DNA of 64,000 nt from Manis javanica. Taxonomy: Eukaryota > Chordata > Mammalia > Pholidota > Manidae. Each line of letters opens with the position of its first letter. The stretch's first letter is position 1. Below the pieces are notes generated by a model that did not search any database, was not told where the DNA came from, and worked only from the letters and a program-made list of their open reading frames with translations. Location: positions 10,470,501-10,534,500 of the forward strand of contig NC_133167.1 in the NCBI RefSeq assembly GCF_040802235.1, given 5' to 3'. Positions 35,413-47,575 of the stretch are shown here, in pieces. The translations under genes were made by a program, and so were the position numbers.

Positions 35413-36269
35413 TTTGACAGAGTCTCTCAGGATTCACACCCAGGTCTGTTTTCTTCCAAAGTTCATGATCTTTTATAGCCTGCAGTGTATAGGGATGTGC
35501 CTCTGATTTTGAGGAGATTCCCGTAGCTCCTTCTTCAGTCTTCTTTTTACTTTATCTCCCTCCTTAATCATCCCTTTTCTTTTAAGAAACCCCTCACCAT
35601 CTCTTTTCAGTGCCTCTAAAAAGATAGACTCTTAAGTTCTTTTAGAATCTCACAGTCATCATCAACTCATGTCAGTTCTTGCTGTTGCATCTCTGGATTC
35701 TTCACTGCTTTTCCAGGCTCATGTCCCCAGCATGTGTCTGTACTTCTCATCTGTGGATCACAGCAGCTTAGCTAGTCCCTGAAAGGTCTCTCCTCTGAAA
35801 TCCATCTACTACCATATTGCCAGAATTCCACTTAAAATCGCCCATTGTATCAGAAAGGGCACATCACTTTTGGGGCAGTTACAAACAATCTCCAAATTTC
35901 GGAGACTTATAGTAACAAGATTTTTTTCCTCCATTTACACTACATGTTTTTCACTGGGTGTGGGGAGGTGGGAAAGGGGAGGGGGCTCTGCTTGTCATAG
36001 CCACTCAGGAACCTCCTGGAATTTCCACTCCACGTGTCCTTTTCTGATCACTTCAGAAGAGGAGAACAATGTGTCAAATAAAAAACTGTTCTAAAACTAT
36101 TCAAAAAGCTTCCACCTGGATGTGACACATAGCATTTCTACTCACACTGTGTTGGCCAAGGTGGTCATGTGACCACATTTAATTTTGTAAGTGATGGGGA
36201 AACAAAATCTACCACATCCCTGGAAAGAGAGCTGGAAATACTTGGTTAGTAATGCTCATCACCTGCATC
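35413..36269. other. Non-coding sequence with G-rich tract
   Basis: At 35951-35978 'gtgtggggaggtgggaaagg' continues into further G-runs, giving a candidate G-quadruplex. The pyrimidine-rich DNA at 35.6-35.85 kb may be decayed LINE sequence. Confidence 0.35.
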
Positions 36270-36580
36270 CTGTCACTTGCTTATTTTAAAACGTCCAGAA
36301 CCTCTTCTTTGTCTAATTTACAGCTAGTGTCACACTTCTTAGTACAGAATTGGGTGGTCCAATATAAGCTTTTAAAATAAAAGTCCCCTGGGCACCCATA
36401 CTTACATGTTCACTGTGCACACCTCCTTACCTCATGCTTTTGCACTGCTGCTCTCTCGGCCTTCAGGAACCTCCCCTTTGGTCTATCTAGTGTGACTACC
36501 TGTGTTTTGAGATCTAGGTCAAAGATCAAAGATTATGGTCTTTGTGAAGATCTTTGTTCAGACCTTTTATTATATAGGAA
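36270..36580 (+). repeat. L2-like LINE body fragment
   Basis: 'ctcatgcttttgcactgctg', 'cttcaggaacctcccctttg' and 'gaagatctttgttcagacct' follow the L2 ORF2 end in sense. Divergence is high. Confidence 0.5.
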
Positions 36581-36592
36581 AGAAACAGCATA

Positions 36593-39500
36593 ATGTATTT
36601 TTTTGTGTGTAGTAGATTAGTTGGCATCTTCCAGAATTTTATGTTAATGGAATCATGGAGTAGGTACCCTTTTGGTCTGTCCTCTTTGACTCAGCAGAAC
36701 GATATTGAGATCCATCCATATTGTGTGTGTCAGCACTTTATTCCTACTGCTGAGTACTTTTCCATTGTGTGGATATCATTTCAAAAGAATCCATTTACCT
36801 GTTGTTGGACATTTGATTTGTTTCCATTTTGGGGTCATTACAAATAAGGCTGCTATGAATATTTTTGTACAAGGCTTTGTGTGGACATGTACTTCCCTTT
36901 CTCTTGAATAAACACCTAGGAGTGAAATGGCTGAGCCATAGGGCAGATGTATGTTTAGTTACAAAATAAATAGTTAGCCAAGGCAGTTGTGTCATTCTAT
37001 ATTCTCACTGGCAACAGATGAGCGTTCCAGTTCCTCCATGTATTTGTGGTGCATTCTTTTGGTATTGTCAGTCTTTTAAATTTTTGCCATTCCAGTGCTT
37101 ATACAGTGGTAGGTCAATATGCTTTTTCTTTTCTCTGATAACCTATGATGTTGAACATCTTTTCATGTATTTATTAACCATTCATAAAACCTCTCTTGTA
37201 AAGTACCTAAACCTATTCTCCATTTTAAAAAATGGATTGTCTCTTATGTTGAATTATAATAGTTATTTATATATTCTGGGTACAAGATCCTTGCCAGATG
37301 TATTTATTTTTATTTATTTATTTTTTTAGGAGAGCAAGGTACAGGCTTTTATTTATAAATAAAGTGAGAGAACAGGGCTCCTGGCTCACGCCAGGAGGGG
37401 ACAAGAGAGTCCCCAGATGTATTTATGATGAGTATTTTCTCCCATTGCATAACTTGTCTTTTCATTTTCTTATTGGTGTCTTTTGAAAAACTAATGTTCT
37501 TATTTTGATGAAGCCCAGTTTAGTGCTATTTTCTTTTATGGTTTGTGTTTTTATTGTTACCTGAGAAATTTTCACTGATGCTAAAGTTATAAAGATATCA
37601 CCTGTGTTTTCTTCTTTTATAGTATTGTTGCATTTAGGTCAGTGAACCATTTTGAGTTAATTTGGGGGTGTGGTGTGAGGTAATAATCTATTTTAAATTT
37701 TCTTTTCTCTATGGATATCCACTTATTCCAGCATCAATTGTTGAAAATATTTTTCTTTCTTCATTAAATTTCCTTGGTACCGTAATAGAAAATCAGTTAT
37801 TATTTACATTAGATCTCTCTGTTCCATTGATCTACATGTCTCTTCTTTCACCAATACTGCACTGGTCTTATTACTATAGCTTTATAGCAAATCTTGATGT
37901 CACATAGGGTAAGTTCTCCAACTTCATTGCTCTTTTTAAATATAGCTTATGCTGTCCTTGGTCATTTGAATCTACATATGTATGAATTTTATTTATTAAT
38001 ATTATTAAGGAGATTTGTATCTATGATCATGAGGCATACTGGCTATAATTTTCTAACAATATGCTTGTCTATTTGGTTATGAGTAATACTAACCTCATAA
38101 AGTGAGTTAACCAGCATTCTTTCTTCTATTTTCTGAAAGAGTGTGTGAAGAATTGGTATTATTTCTTCCTTAAATATTTGATAGGACTCACTAGTGAAGC
38201 CAACTGGCCCTTACGTTTTCCTTGGGGAAGATTTTAATTGCAAATTTAGTTAATTTAATGAATATAGGGCTATTCTGATTTTCTATTGCTTCTTGTGTCA
38301 GTTTAGATAATTGGCATCTTTCATGAAGTGTGTCCATTTCTCATATCTTGTCAAATTTTTTGGCATATAATTGTTCAGAAGGTTCTCTAATTGTCTTTTT
38401 AATATCTGTAGATCTACACTGGTCTCCCCTTTGTCATTTCTGACATTGGCAACTTACCACATTTGTCAATTTTGTTTGCCTTTTCACAAAAACCAAAGAA
38501 CCAACTTTGGGTTTCATCGATTTTTCTCCATTTCTTGATTACTTTCTCCCTTATTGATTTCCTCTCCTATATTTATTATTTCCCACCTTTTACTTCAAAT
38601 TTAATTTGCTCTTGGTCTCTGAGTTTCCTAAGATAGGGGCTTAGATAAATGATTTTAGACTTTTCTCCTTTTCTAATGTAAACATTTATAGATATAACTT
38701 CTTTCTCTGCACTAAGTTGTGTCCCGCACATTTTGATATGTTGTTTTCATTATCGTTCAGTTCAAAATACTTTCTTCTTTGACCCGCGGGTTATTTAGAG
38801 CATGTTGTTTAAGTTCCAAGTGTTTGGAACCCTCCTAGATGATTTGTAGTTGAGTTCTAATATAATTCTCTGCAAGATTTCAGCCTTTTGAAATCTGTCG
38901 GTTCTTGTTTTATGGTCCAGCATGTGGCCTATCTTAGGGAACATACCCATATCCATTTGAAAAGAATATATATTCTGAAGTTGTTGGGTGTAGTGTTTTG
39001 TATATATGCACATACATAAATTAGGACAAGGTGGTCGATACTCTTGCTTCAATATTCTGTGTCTTGACCCCTATTTTCTATCTTGTTCTATTAATTACCC
39101 ATAACAGAGTTAGTCTCTAGCTATGTTTAAATTTTTTTCTATTTCTCCCTTTAGTTTTTCAGTTTTTGCTTCATGTATTTTGAAGTTCTGTTATTAAGCC
39201 CAAATATTTATAATATTTAGAGCTTTCTGGTATATTCACTTTTGGATCATTATTAAGTGTTGTTTCCTATCTTGATGACTATTTTATATGCTATTAATTT
39301 AGCCAGCATGCTTTTCTTATTCTTACTGATGGTATGGTATGTATTTTTCCAGCCTTTTACTTATAATCTATTTGTGTCTTTTTATTTAAAGTACGTATCT
39401 TGTAGACAACATGTAGTTGGCTTTTTCCTTTTTCTCCTTTAAGTCCAGTATGACAATCTTTGCCTTTTAATAGGAGCTTTTAGTATATTTTCATTTAAAG

Positions 39501-39735
39501 TAGTTGACATGTTTTATTTAGGACTGTCATTTTTCTCCATTTACTTTTTATCTGTCTCATCTGCTTTTTGTTCCTTTTCTTCTTTCTAGCACACTTTTGT
39601 ATTAATTTTTTAAATATTGCATTTTATTTTTTATTGGTTTCTAGTTATATCTCTGCATTATTTTTAGTGGTTACTTTAGTGATTATAATGTGCATCTTTA
39701 AACTTTCCCAGTCTACTTAGAAGTAATACTGAATT
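36593..39735 (-). mobile_element. L1 LINE (L1M-type) ORF2 and 3' region, antisense
   Basis: About 3.1 kb read as the reverse complement of L1. Markers along the plus strand are 'gatattgagatccatccata', 'ggctgctatgaatatttttg', 'cacctaggagtgaaatggct', 'agccaactggcccttacgtt', 'aaaaccaaagaaccaacttt', 'gacccgcgggttatttagag', 'gtggcctatcttagggaaca' and 'tacgtatcttgtagacaaca'. The order runs from the 3' end of the element at the left to mid-ORF2 at the right. Internal deletions are likely. No frame is intact. It is interrupted by a younger insertion at 37308-37412. Confidence 0.85.
37294..37426 (-). mobile_element. Retroposed 3' end of a retroviral-type transcript, nested in L1
   Basis: A 105-bp body (37308-37412) is flanked by perfect 14-bp direct repeats of 'ccagatgtatttat' (37294-37307 and 37413-37426), and the host L1 text continues across the site. 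On the minus strand the insert has two hairpin-forming stretches, an AATAAA polyadenylation signal, about 20 bases of 'agcctgtaccttgctctcct', and then an A-rich tail. That is the layout of the end of an LTR-derived RNA copied by L1 machinery, with a 5' truncation. It has no coding capacity. The source retrovirus family is not identified. Confidence 0.7.
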
Positions 39736-39754
39736 ACTTCAGGTAAATTAAATT

Positions 39755-39835
39755 TATTTTGTATCCACAGTGCCTACTTGAGATTTGATACAAAATGGGA
39801 GGTTAATAGATATTTTTGAATGAATAGTAATCACA
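39755..39835 (+). repeat. L2 3' terminus
   Basis: 'tatccacagtgcctacttga' and 'tagatatttttgaatgaata' match the last 80 bases of L2. Confidence 0.55.
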
Positions 39836-41002
39836 GGTGTTTATTTATGTTGAGTCAAAGGTATATGAAGGTGATTCCAGAAAAAATGTTTGGTTAATGC
39901 CAGGTTAGTTAACAGAAATTACTTCAGCTTTTAAACATTATTGCATTTTTAGTGTATTTGAATTTATAAATCTTGTAAGAACTTTTCATATGTAGTCAAG
40001 ATTCTGTATATTATTTTATTTTGTTTCTACATGCTTGATATTTTTGTTCTAAAAATTTAATATAGACCTCTTCCTATCTTTAATTTCTGGATTTGCCAAA
40101 AAAAGTGTCTTATTTTCAGTTTTAGAATGGGGAAGTAATCTTACTTTAATAATGGAATTCTTTGTGGTTTTGTGAAACTTCCAACTGTTAATTGTCTAGG
40201 CCACTCTGCCCACCTGGTAGCCTTGTACGATACACAGCACATCCCTTGGCTTTGAGGAGGTATTTACTGAAGTGTAAAGTCCACACTGAAACACAGAATC
40301 TCTTCTCTGGTCTGTAGCAGACGGGCATACAGTTCTGAAGCCCAGTTTGAGGGATGCCCTGAATCTTTTGTTAGGTTCCACGGGGCAGAAACGTTCCTTG
40401 AGGGGTCTAGTTCCGGGTCTTGTCCTTTAGGGAGAGACCCAATAGGAGATTCTATGTCTCTAGAAACAATTCCTGCTGGAAGCAAGCAGACAGAGGCTGG
40501 GCAGAAGACAGGAGCGTAGCAGGGAGGAAAGGAGCTGGTTAAGCGCTCCTTAGAAAAGGCGCCGAACTCCCATGAGCACAGAGCGCCTTCCCCACCAAGA
40601 CAAAGCTCTCCTCCTGTCAATGGGACCAGCTGTACCCTGGTCCCCGTATTTCTATTTAACCTTCAAGTTCACTGGGATGCTTTTGCGACATCCATTTCTG
40701 TTTTTGTCTACATAGCTGCCTTAAATAATGCTTTTCCATTTGACTCCCCTATGTTCTAGTTAGAAATGGTGCCTTTAAGATCTTCAACTGTCCTTTAGGA
40801 GTTTCTAGACTTGAAATTCCAAACGTGAAGACCTTTACGTGAGAACTGTAGCTTCCTGGGATTCACAGAATGTCTTTCATCACAGGGCCAGGTTAGTTAG
40901 CACTGCATTTTTAATTAGCCTTCCCTCTACTCCTATATTGAAGGCTGAAGTTGTTCTTCTCCATGAAACGCACCCATGAATTTTCATGGAGTTTGAAGCT
41001 GC
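39836..41002. other. Non-coding sequence, repeat-free block at 40.2-40.64 kb
   Basis: The block 40200-40640 is free of recognised repeats and of higher GC. It holds a 118-codon minus-strand frame (40264-40620) without recognisable features. It may be single-copy conserved DNA; no exon is claimed. Confidence 0.35.
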
Positions 41003-41182
41003 ATAACGTGGTGGTTAAGAAGGAAAGATTTTCAGTTCAAATCCTGGATGTTTCACCTACAATACTTGTAAAAGGAAGTCGTCTGTCACTTACCTCCCAG
41101 GGTTCTGTGGAGACCGCAGACCCATGCGAAAGCCTGTAGCGTGGGGCTTGGCAATGGGGAGCCTCTGTAAGTGCTGCTAGTG
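41003..41182 (+). repeat. MIR SINE
   Basis: Sense MIR: 'ataacgtggtggttaagaag', 'cagttcaaatcctggatgtt', 'cttacctcccagggttctgt', 'gagcctctgtaagtgctgct'. Confidence 0.75.
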
Positions 41183-41227
41183 AGCATTTCTCGTGTGGGG
41201 ATGCTGGTGGCCGTGATCGCGGTGCAG

Positions 41228-41275
41228 AACAGGAGGAGGGAGGAAGGAAGGAGGAAGAGGAAGAGGGCAAGTGGG
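41228..41275 (+). repeat. Purine-rich GGA/GAA tract
   Basis: About 45 bases are almost all A and G (AGGAGGAGGGAGGAAGG and similar). The tract is low-complexity and capable of triplex-type structure. Confidence 0.75.
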
Positions 41276-41659
41276 GTGTGGGGGTGGCGAGAGCCTCCGG
41301 CTGCAGCAGTGACAGCAGAGCCAGCCTTCTGGGTGGGAGAACCAAACGACCCCCTTTTCCAAACGTCCTCCCAGAGCCCACCTGTGTGAGCTCTGTGCTT
41401 CTGACTAGGCTTGTCCTTCTGCGCATCTTCTCCACTGGCTGAAGACTGTCCCGCTCAATAATCGCTCCCTCGTGATGCTACTTTAGACAGACTGCCATGG
41501 CTTATCCGCCCCTTTATCTCTGCAGGTTGAATTTCCATCCCAGATCAAGACCTGCCCCTCCCGAGCTCTGCCCAGGTTTGCCCCGCCTCCCAGTTTCCTC
41601 ACCCTTCTCTAATACATCGGGAGCTCTTTGGTCTCTGATGAATTAGGAAGGAAGGAAAT

Positions 41660-41865
41660 GAACATTTACTGAGCTGCTACCATGTGCCAGGCACTGTGCT
41701 AGGCATGAATTTAGTCTCATGCAGCTCTCTTGGATAATGGTTTTGCCAGCTGAGAAATCAAGAGCTCAGAGGAGTCAGGAACTTGCTCAGGGTTATGCTG
41801 CTCAGTGGCTAAGATCTGAACTCAAGTCTTTCTAACGCCAGAGCCCCGCTTTCATCCCTAACCAG
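41660..41865 (-). repeat. MIR SINE, antisense, well preserved
   Basis: Reverse-complement MIR: 'aacatttactgagctgctac', 'catgtgccaggcactgtgct', 'aatcaagagctcagaggagt', 'tcagtggctaagatctgaac', 'tctttctaacgccagagccc'. Confidence 0.85.
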
Positions 41866-44800
41866 GGAGCACGGGTGTCAGGAGAGGAAGGCAGCTGGGC
41901 TCTATGGGGGAGTGAAGTCACTGAAAGTAAATGTCAGCCCCACAGTCTGGGGCAGCCCTGCTAGGGGGGGATCCTGGGGTATTACTGCCAGAGCTCACCC
42001 CAAAGGCCGTTCCCTGAGGCTAAAATATCTGGAGAATTCAGATAGAGTCACTCCAGCCATGCTCAAAAGAGAAAAATCACAGACCAAGAGAAACCTGGGG
42101 GATCAGTGTTTTTGAAAAAAACATACCGAACATTCTAAATTAAGAATGTCATTCTTACTTGAAGGGAAGGGGCCCGTCCCATTCTGAGCATCAGTTGTAT
42201 ATTTTTGGAACATGTATTGCCTCCGTGTGGTTCCCAAGGGGCGACATTATAATGATTGTTGTCAAATTTTCTGTTACTATTGGGAGGAGAAGACCTCAAG
42301 GAGAAAATGATACTCAAAGCCTATACTGGCAGAACGGTCGGTCTCCTGAGATGTGATCCTGTTGGCTCTGGACTAGCAAACTCAACTCCAAGGTCACCTG
42401 AGGCCTCTGAAGCACTTTAAAACAATTCAGCTGAACCCAGAGGGAGGGCCAGGTGGGGGCGGCCTTGGCCCTAATCCAACAGCATTCTGGTCAAGTTAGA
42501 ACTCAGAGTGATTCTCAAGAATTTACTGAAGAGTTCTCAAGTTTTTCCCAGTTGCTTCTCAGAGAACAGCAAGCTCCAGCCTCGTTGTCCATGGACCACA
42601 CAGATTCATGACCTTGGGATATTTGATGAGATTGACTGTTTTTGCTAAAAAGCTCCAACCAACCTGAAGTCTTTAAAAGTCTTCAGACAGAGTCAACCCA
42701 AGGATAAAGGGTTTGAAAAAGACCAATAAGCCGCGTAACCAGCTTGCATGTTGGGGAAAGTTCAAGTTATTAACAGGGAAAGCGTGAGCCTTAAAAGTTG
42801 TTGTCCAGTCACGAAGGTGGACAAAGCATTCTATTCTTTTTCTGGGAGCACTTTTCTAACCTCTGAGGCCCTTTGCTTATTTCTTTGCAAAAGCTGAGCC
42901 TTTAAACATTTTATCTTGGAAAGGTAAAAGTATATACAAATAGATGTTCAAATGAGCAAAAAAATTTCTCCTTGGAAAGAGTTTGCATACAGCTCAGTGT
43001 CAAAAGGTCAAAGGAAAGAACATATAATCATGAGTTCATAGGAAATTGATTCACTGAAAGAAGACTAGTATTATTATTAATGTGTTACTTGGGAAAAGAA
43101 AAGACATCATTCTTTTGCTACCTTTTTGTGACTGGAATGTTCTGGTACTCAACCTTCTGTTTATCTGGTCCTCTAATCTTGGCCACTGCCCACCCCCCCC
43201 ACCTCCAGACCCCAGTCAATGAGAGTCCCAGTGGGGTGTATTTCTTTTCAAGACTGGGTTGCAGAAAAAAAAAATTCCCCAAAGTAGGGATAAAGATTTG
43301 GAAGATCTCAGATCTGGTTGCCAGACCTAGCATTTGGAAAACATTGTGCAGAGACTCCAAAGGAGTCCCAGGGGAATTGAAGTCCAGGAATTTCATAAAG
43401 GAGTAAAGAAAAAAATAATTCCAAGGAGTTGGAGGAAGAGCATAAAATGATATTTGATGAATATATATGATAGAAATTACTGAAATAAATACATGCTGGG
43501 GAAGAGCCTGTGGGCCGTAGTTGGGTGAGGGAGTAAGGTGGGTGTCAAGGGTCCAGAATGCTTATTTCAGGTTACCTTTTGGGTGGGGGCTCCCCATGAG
43601 CTCCCTGTTGGGGTGTCGCAGCTTCAGGGTTGGCTGTGATGGGCGGGTGGGAGAGGCACTTTCTGTCAGACTTGGCTGCAGAGGTCAGTTTGCTCAAGTA
43701 AAGGGAATTGACTGTAAGACGGCATCAGGCATGGGGTGGCCCTGGGGAATGAGCCCCAGGGGGCTCTGATGCAGCAGTCTATAGAGGACACTCCCTCCTT
43801 GAGAGCGACAGTTGGCAAAATAAAGCATGTCCTTTGAAAGGTCCAGAACTTTGCAAAAGTTTCTTAAGTAGGCAATATCCCAAAGCTGTTATTGGTATAT
43901 ATATATTAGTGGCATAGTATTTGGGTTGTTCAGGCTTTTTAAATGAATTAATTACTTTTTTGGTATTAATGATAGACTCCAATGGACACATATTTCTACT
44001 TTTCAAAAGAAAGGCATCCTCCCATCCCATCCCCTTGCCTGCCTTGATCCCAAATGTTACCACTCTGCTTTGCCCCAGAGGGTAAGAACAGTTTGTGGGA
44101 GCAAAGGATGGGCAGTGAAAATCCAGGTGTTGAGAACAGAAAAAGCGTCCTCCCCACTGGGCTACAGGTCTCCTAGGCCACATGCTTTCCAACATTTTGC
44201 TTTCATCACATCTGAAGGGAGACTAAACAGATGGTAGATTACACAAAATGGTTCTTTATGATAAATTCTGTATCGCTTTCGGCATACAATTTGGGAGATG
44301 TTCAAAGAATTGAGTGACATTTATGTAACAGATTACTTCCATCCATAATTTCTTATTTTTGTGAGTAAGATTAATTAGAATTGACAGCTTTAAAAATTAA
44401 AATAGAAGTAGAATTGTTGCTGAAGTTGTTTCATTCCAGTAAGAACTATTATTAATCTAGGGTTGAATAAACTAATTGAGAAAAAAAAGAAGCCGAATTC
44501 ATTCATTGCCAACCACATTTCCAATACAATTTCATCATGTGTAATAATTTTTATCAAGATTTACATTTATGTATGTTTTTGATGGATTATATATATGCTA
44601 CTAATCATCATAATGATAAGCCAATCCAGGAGTAATTTTTTTTAAGATTTAGAGATTTATGATCATAGGAAATAAAAAAAATATTCAATTTATGGACATA
44701 CTTTTATTGTAGGGAAGTATGGCAATCAATATAAGAATTTAAAGCATAAAATTATATTGCACTAGGATATATGTGGAGGAATGGAATGGAAATATGAATT

Positions 44801-45117
44801 CAAGAAGAAAAATAATGTGAAATTCCTAACTTGTTGAAGAACTCGTGTGCGTATATTTTAAACCGATGGCAGTGAAAATCAGATCGCTGTGACGTTTTGG
44901 TTCTTAGCCCCTCTACATCTAAAGTTGTATTATCTAGGTCGCCATTTACAATGCTCCAAATCATACTCTGCGACTGTGCAAAGAGGCTATGAAAGTGTTT
45001 TGATGTTAACTTAAAAAAAGAAGAAGAGAGACTGCGCATAGGTTTTTCAAATTCTTATGGGAGTCTGAGAGCAGACAAGTCTGAAGGCTGCCCTGCTGGG
45101 GCATCACTTGGGAGAAG
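41866..45117. other. Non-coding sequence, mostly unrecognised
   Basis: A weak MER5-type scrap may lie at 42360-42545 ('ctcaactccaaggtcacctg', 'actcagagtgattctcaaga'). There is a C8 run at 43193. The stretch 44.2-44.85 kb is strongly AT-rich. Frames of up to 138 codons lack splice support. No RNA gene was recognised. Confidence 0.4.
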
Positions 45118-45260
45118 GGACACAGATTGGAGTGAAAAAACCTGTGTTCTGCCATTTATTAGTTCCATGACTTTGCACAAATGACTTTGCACAAACAAAT
45201 CCAGTTTGTTTTTCCTTTGCAATGGAAATGATATGTTCCTTACTGAATCATGCTGAGATG
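45118..45260 (+). repeat. MIR SINE with a small internal duplication
   Basis: Sense MIR: 'aaaaaacctgtgttctgcca', 'ttagttccatgactttgcac', 'cctttgcaatggaaatgata'. The 15-base unit 'atgactttgcacaaa' occurs twice in tandem near 45168-45197, a local duplication not found in the family. Confidence 0.65.
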
Positions 45261-45742
45261 AGTTGATGCAGGCATCCCTCCCAGCACAGGGTCCTACCCA
45301 TCATCAGTGCATGTCAGTTTCTCCTCGGTGCCCTCAGGCTCTTAGGATCCCTCTCTCCAGCTCCCTCATCCTTCCTCCCCCCGCCCCACCCTCATGTGCA
45401 TTCAAAGTTAGCCTTATCTTACATCCCTGTTCAATATATTTGACGCACATGCTAAAGGTCCAACAGTGTCTTCTATAAATAAATTCATCCAACAAATATA
45501 TATTAAGCACTTAAAATATTCCAGGCACTGTTATGGCATTGGAGATAAATCTTTCAATAAAAAAGGACAAAATCGTTTTGTCATAAGGTTTTCTAAGCCC
45601 ATGGTGATGAGGGTGCATTGACTATTCCCAGTATAGATGTGTCCTTTCACTGCTGGTCAATATCTTTTCATACCGGGAAGTCCACTGACTACAGGAGACT
45701 ACTAGTTAGGTTTCTAGGTTTTCTGCAGATTGACCCACCTGT
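45261..45742. other. Non-coding sequence with ancient repeat scrap
   Basis: At 45485-45570 'catccaacaaatatatatta' and 'tattccaggcactgttatgg' resemble the old unnamed repeat noted at 1757-1900. Confidence 0.4.
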
Positions 45743-45794
45743 CCATCCATCCATCCATCCATCCATCCATCCAGCCAGCCAGCCAGCCAGCCAG
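45743..45794 (+). repeat. Compound microsatellite (CCAT)7(CCAG)6
   Basis: Seven CCAT units (45743-45770) pass directly into six CCAG units (45771-45794), followed by one more CCAT. The units differ at a single base, showing that one variant arose from the other and then expanded. Confidence 0.95.
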
Positions 45795-46259
45795 CCATTC
45801 AATTAAAATGTATTGGAACTCCGTGGTGTTAGGACCATGATCAGGCATTCTTCCTCTGAAAGATGATACAGCAATACTCTGTTTTAATGAAATTCTTTTG
45901 TGCACCCTTTGTCACAATATGTATGGAGATGAATTGCATCATTTATCTTATTTTTTGGTTAAATCCAAATAACTCTGGTTTTCTTTATGTTTCACTTTTT
46001 TCCCTGTTTGTTCAAAATATTTAATACATTTTGAATGATTGAAACCAATTTGTGTATTCCTTCCAAAACAGTAATTTGTTTTATCAAGACTTGCCTTGAG
46101 AATGAAACTAAAAATGTGTTCTGAATGACGCATGTAGGGATAGGAGAAAATTCTGTTTCTACCTGATTTTGAACCTATATTATGGAATGTTGTTGTAGCA
46201 CTTTTTGGGAAAAGTAGTCTCCCATAAATATAGCTTATAATATTCAGCATTCCTAGTTT
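45795..46259. other. Non-coding sequence, probably L1-derived in part
   Basis: AT-rich DNA leading into the antisense L1 fragment. No clear match before 46260. Confidence 0.35.
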
Positions 46260-46640
46260 CCTTCTCTCTGCCCAAATAATTACTAATCTATTTTCTGTCT
46301 CTGGATTTACCTAATTTGGACATTTCATATACATGGAATTACACAGTTTGTGACTTCTTTCACTTAACATGATGTCTTCAAGGTTTGTCTATGATGCAGC
46401 ATGTATTAATACTTCATTCCTTTTCATGGCTGAATCTGTTGTATGACTGTAGGACATTAAGGTTGTTCCCACATTTTGGCTGTTATGAATAATGCTGCTA
46501 TGAATACTCATGTACCAGTTTATGAGTGAATATATATTGTCAGTTTTCTTGGGTATATGCCTAAGAGTGAAATTGCTGGTAACTCTCTGTTTAATTTTTG
46601 TCCAAATGTTTTCCATAGCAATTATACCATTTTACATAAA
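46260..46640 (-). mobile_element. L1 LINE 3' fragment, antisense
   Basis: Reverse-complement L1: 'tacatggaattacacagttt', 'acttaacatgatgtcttcaa', 'ccttttcatggctgaatctg', 'tgctgctatgaatactcatg', 'gggtatatgcctaagagtga'. It covers the same part of L1 as the left end of the 36.6-kb copy but diverges from it. Confidence 0.75.
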
Positions 46641-47575
46641 AATATTTTTATATGTATTTGCTTATGTGTGCAAAATGTATAGTTCTACATTAGAGGTTTC
46701 CTTTCCTAGTTTCAAACCTAAAAAACACTTGTTTGAATTTTTTCTTAGAGTTTCCAAGGGAAAAGATTAAAATAAATTAAAATCATTTTGCCACTTCACA
46801 AAATGAAGCAATAATTTTTATACAAGCATTATAAATATATATTGTTCTATTTCTCAAAAATATATTTGTAACACATAAAGAATTAGAGATTACTTTTATT
46901 TCCAAAAAGAAAAATAATATTCATTCAGTTTAACCATCACTAAGGAAAGATTATGTCAAAATACTGTTGAAGTCTCCCTTTAGAAAATACTTCCATTACT
47001 AATTATGAATAATGAAAGTAGTTATTTTCAGTGCTGTACTGCATACTGTGTTTTAAGAGATGTATTTATGTTTAACATACACAGACTTTAAAACCCCAGA
47101 TGTAGACAAGCAAGAGTCTTCTGGGAGAGAAGAGAAAACTGACAGAATTTTTTTTAAGTATCAAGACTTATCTGTGAAGTAGTGGTGTGCATGGCGCTAA
47201 TGAGGTGCTCTTTCCAGTGCATGAAGCCCTTGGCCACAGGTCCATGGTGAGTGTCCTCAGGCCCATCACTTGATTTTACTTTGTAATTCCTCCTAAATGT
47301 TGGTTCTATGGTGTAAATTGTCTGAATGCTTCATGTGTCCAAAAGTCACATGGTTGCAGCCTTTATAGATTATGCCTGCCATTTTGTGATTATTTTATTA
47401 CTAAAGCCCAATCCTCTCTATTCTCCCCAATTTGCACCCACATCATCACCCAGTGGGAAGATGCTCATCTAGAGGCTGCAGATTCTCACTGTCCTACTCA
47501 CTAGGTTCGAAGAACAAAAAGCTTCCTGCATGTCCAGGGCAGCGGGGTCCCTATGACGAGGAGACTTAGGACAGC
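46641..47575. other. Non-coding sequence, nothing recognised
   Basis: AT-rich DNA without a recognised repeat or exon. Confidence 0.4.
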
